DNA from: Phycisphaerales bacterium
GTDB taxonomy: Bacteria > Planctomycetota > Phycisphaerae > SM23-33
Direction: 5' to 3'
Assembly (NCBI GenBank): GCA_003153915.1
Contig: PMBX01000214.1
Coordinates: forward strand, 1-8,160
Length of the DNA: 8,160 nt
Below the pieces are notes generated by a model. That model worked only from the letters and a program-made list of their open reading frames with translations. It was not told the DNA's origin and did not search any database. Position numbers and translations under genes: made by a program. Of this stretch, positions 5,934-8,160 are shown piece by piece; position 1 is the stretch's first letter, and every line of letters starts with the position of its first letter.

Positions 5934-8160
5934 ATGCTCGGATTGATTGAAAAAGGCATCATCAAGCTGCTCGGTGGGACGCGGAACGAACGGCTGGTGC
6001 GCAGCCGCATGAAATTCGTCCACCAGCGAATCAACCCGCTGGAGGAACAGGTCCGCGCGATCAGCGACGAGGCGATGCGCGCCAAGCGAGCCGAGTTCCG
6101 CCGCCGCCTGGATAAAGGGGAGAACCGCCAGGACATCCTCGCCGAGGCATTCGCCCTGGTGCGCGAGGCCTCCCGCCGCGCCCGCGACCACCGCCATTTC
6201 GACGTCCAGCTTGTGGCAGGCATGGTGCTGGATTCCGGCTGGATCGCCGAGGAGGCCACCGGGGAGGGCAAGACCATCTCCTGCTACCCGGCGATTTACA
6301 TGGCCGCGGTGGAAGGCATGAAGGTCCACGTTGTGACCGTCAACGATTACCTGGTGAGGCGCGACGCGGAATTCGCCAGCCCCATCTTTGAGTTGCTGGG
6401 CGTGACGGTGGGATACATCACCTCCGACATGCCCGCCTACGGCGAAGGCGCCGAGGCACGCCGGGCGGCCTACGCCTGCGACGTCACATACGGCATGAAC
6501 AACGAATTCGGCTTCGACTACCTCCGCGACAACACCAAAGTTTCCATCGCCGAGCAGGTGCAAGGCCCGCTAGACTTTGCCATCATCGACGAGGTTGACA
6601 ACATCCTCATCGACGAGGCGCGGACGCCGCTGATCCTGTCCGGTCCGGCCTACGGGCAGACTGACCGCTACCGCAAGGCCGACGCGGTGGCCCGCCAACT
6701 CATCGAACGCAACGCCGCCTGGGACCGCGCCAACAAGCGCGTCGAGGCCCTGAAGCGCCGGATCAAGGCCCTGGGTGGGGAAGAGTCCAAGGCCGCGGGC
6801 AAGGAGGCTCAGGATGTCGCCCGGCAACTTAGCGCCGCCGAGACGGAACTGGCCGAGGCGGAGCAGCGGCTCGCCGAACAGACCCAGTACTACAAAGTCG
6901 AGCTGGACAAGAAATCCGCTCACATGACCCACGAGGGCGTCACGCTGGCACAGGATATCGCCGGCGTGGGTAGTTTCTACGTGGGGGCCAACATGGAATG
7001 GCCGCACCTGATGGAGCAGTCGTTGCGGGCGCACATGGTCTACGAGCGCGACACCGATTACGTCGTACAGGACGGCTCGATCATCATCGTCGATGAGTTC
7101 ACCGGCCGCCTGCTCCAGGGCCGCCAGTGGTCGGAGGGGCTGCACCAGGCCGTCGAGGCCAAGGAACACGTGACGATCAAGGAAGAAAGCCAGACGATGG
7201 CCACCGTCACCTTCCAGAACTACTTCAAGCTCTACCGGAAGCTGGCGGGCATGACCGGGACGGCGATGACCGAGGCCGGCGAGTTCATGAAAATTTACAA
7301 GCTCGACATCGCCTCGGTGCCAACGCACCGCCCCGTCAACCGCGTCGATCACGAGGACCGAATCTACGGCGAGGTGGAAGCTAAGTACGAGTCGCTGGTG
7401 GAGGAAATCCACAACGTGGCCTACCACCAGGACCATCCGCGGCCCGTGCTGGTGGGCACGACCAGCATCGAGAAATCCGAAAAGATTTCCGAGATGCTCA
7501 AACGCAATTACGGCATCGAGCACGAGGTGCTCAACGCCCGCCCCGAACACGCCGCGCGCGAGGCCGATATCGTGATGATGGCCGGGCAACTACGCCCGCT
7601 CAAGGTCGGGGCCAAGAAGATGGTCGGCAACGTGACCATCGCCACGAACATGGCCGGCCGAGGCACGGACATCAAGCTGGGACCGGTCGTGGTGTACGAC
7701 AAATGCAAGGTTCCCCCCGCCGATGAACTGGCCCGCCTGGGCGTGGCGGCTGAGGACCTTTTTCCTCCCGGGTCCACCAAGTGCTGCATCCACTGCCCGC
7801 AATACGACGGGACTTGCGCCCATTGCTTCAAGACTCGAAACGGCGGCGGCGACGACGCTGAGTTCCCCCTGCGAGGCCGGACTGACTGCCTCCGCGAGGT
7901 TCCATGCGGGCTGCACATCGTCGGCACGGAGCGGCATGAGGCGAGGCGAATCGACAACCAGCTTCGCGGGCGGTCCGGCCGCCAGGGCGACCCAGGTTCC
8001 AGCCGCTTCTTCCTGTCCCTGCGCGATGAGTTGATGTCCATCTTCGCCGGCGAGTGGACGCTAAAGGTGCTCGGTTGGCTGGGACTCCAGGGAGACATGG
8101 CCATCGAGGACCGCCGCATCTCCAAGGGCATCGCCCGCGCCCAGAAGAAGGTCGAGGAAC
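5934..8160 (+). CDS. secA: Protein translocase motor ATPase SecA (3' truncated, with insertions)
   Basis: The first 742 codons are present and the window ends inside the gene. SecA drives preproteins through SecYEG by ATP hydrolysis. NBD1 has HFDVQL before Walker A A-T-G-E-G-K-T (108-114) and the Walker B D219-E-V-D followed by I-L-I-D-E-A-R-T-P-L-I. The preprotein-binding region follows, then E-F-T-G-R (388-392), the Q-N-Y-F-K-L-Y and G-M-T-G-T-A blocks, and NBD2 with M-A-G-R-G-T-D (573-579) and G-T-E-R-H-E-A-R-R-I-D-N-Q-L-R-G-R-S-G-R-Q-G-D. Two insertions stand out: a charged helical one at about 262-318 and a Cys-rich one at 584-658. Walker A is preceded by E-E-A where M-x or M-R is usual. 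The start at 5934 aligns with normal SecA N-termini (M-L-G-L-I...); an in-frame ATG at 5874 would add 20 unusual residues. No strong Shine-Dalgarno precedes 5934. The C-terminal scaffold is outside the window. Confidence 0.96.
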   Translation, partial: MLGLIEKGIIKLLGGTRNERLVRSRMKFVHQRINPLEEQVRAISDEAMRAKRAEFRRRLDKGENRQDILAEAFALVREASRRARDHRHFDVQLVAGMVLDSGWIAEEATGEGKTISCYPAIYMAAVEGMKVHVVTVNDYLVRRDAEFASPIFELLGVTVGYITSDMPAYGEGAEARRAAYACDVTYGMNNEFGFDYLRDNTKVSIAEQVQGPLDFAIIDEVDNILIDEARTPLILSGPAYGQTDRYRKADAVARQLIERNAAWDRANKRVEALKRRIKALGGEESKAAGKEAQDVARQLSAAETELAEAEQRLAEQTQYYKVELDKKSAHMTHEGVTLAQDIAGVGSFYVGANMEWPHLMEQSLRAHMVYERDTDYVVQDGSIIIVDEFTGRLLQGRQWSEGLHQAVEAKEHVTIKEESQTMATVTFQNYFKLYRKLAGMTGTAMTEAGEFMKIYKLDIASVPTHRPVNRVDHEDRIYGEVEAKYESLVEEIHNVAYHQDHPRPVLVGTTSIEKSEKISEMLKRNYGIEHEVLNARPEHAAREADIVMMAGQLRPLKVGAKKMVGNVTIATNMAGRGTDIKLGPVVVYDKCKVPPADELARLGVAAEDLFPPGSTKCCIHCPQYDGTCAHCFKTRNGGGDDAEFPLRGRTDCLREVPCGLHIVGTERHEARRIDNQLRGRSGRQGDPGSSRFFLSLRDELMSIFAGEWTLKVLGWLGLQGDMAIEDRRISKGIARAQKKVEE

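Noticed and set aside
5790..6563. Long open frame of 257 codons on the minus strand
   Set aside because: It is antisense to secA, whose plus-strand translation carries all the conserved helicase motifs. Long antisense frames are expected in GC-rich coding DNA.
6570..7589. Long open frame of 339 codons on the minus strand
   Set aside because: It is entirely antisense to secA and has no recognisable domain; its His/Asp/Leu-rich composition is a typical mirror of a GC-rich gene.
7508..8131. Open frame of 207 codons on the minus strand
   Set aside because: Antisense to the secA NBD2 region, with no family features.
1..8160. CRISPR array, tRNA, insertion sequence, prophage or defence island
   Set aside because: No spaced direct repeats, cloverleaf, transposase, integrase or nuclease/toxin genes were found on reading both strands.

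Overview
The window is about 8.2 kb of GC-rich bacterial DNA with tightly packed genes. The gene set suggests a planctomycete, probably of the Phycisphaerae type. The reasons are two intracellular GH32/GH43-like beta-propeller proteins, a small exported LTxxQ-type protein and a divergent SecA with large insertions. This assignment is an inference from gene style, since no rRNA or tRNA is present to test it.

Layout. (1) Positions 2-784 (+): the 3' end of a NifX/NifB-C-like protein (dinitrogenase Fe-Mo cofactor superfamily), then a complete CGGC-domain protein. Both are small Cys-bearing proteins of presumed metal or redox function. (2) Positions 865-2698 (-): a single-domain cupin sits downstream of a 481-residue beta-propeller protein in a two-gene operon. 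(3) Positions 2883-5200 (+): an alpha/beta hydrolase is translationally coupled through an ATGA overlap to a second, 511-residue beta-propeller protein. The two propeller proteins are paralogues that share blade motifs, a DPxRRYKxxY motif and a C-terminal beta-sandwich. They are transcribed divergently from a 184-bp region in which two sigma70-like promoters interleave. The block looks like a small catabolic locus for a carbohydrate or carbohydrate ester, with propeller-type glycoside-active proteins, an esterase-like hydrolase and a sugar-type cupin. The substrate cannot be read from the sequence. (4) Positions 5274-5639 (-): a signal-peptide-bearing Spy/CpxP-like LTxxQ protein. (5) Position 5934 to the window end (+): secA, the Sec translocase motor ATPase, cut by the window edge, with its promoter and a leader hairpin upstream.

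The most unusual items are a Cys-rich, zinc-ribbon-like insertion in the second nucleotide-binding domain of SecA, a helical insertion in its preprotein-binding region, and the paired propeller/hydrolase/cupin locus with its face-to-face promoter. I see no CRISPR array, insertion sequence, prophage, toxin-antitoxin or recognisable defence system.
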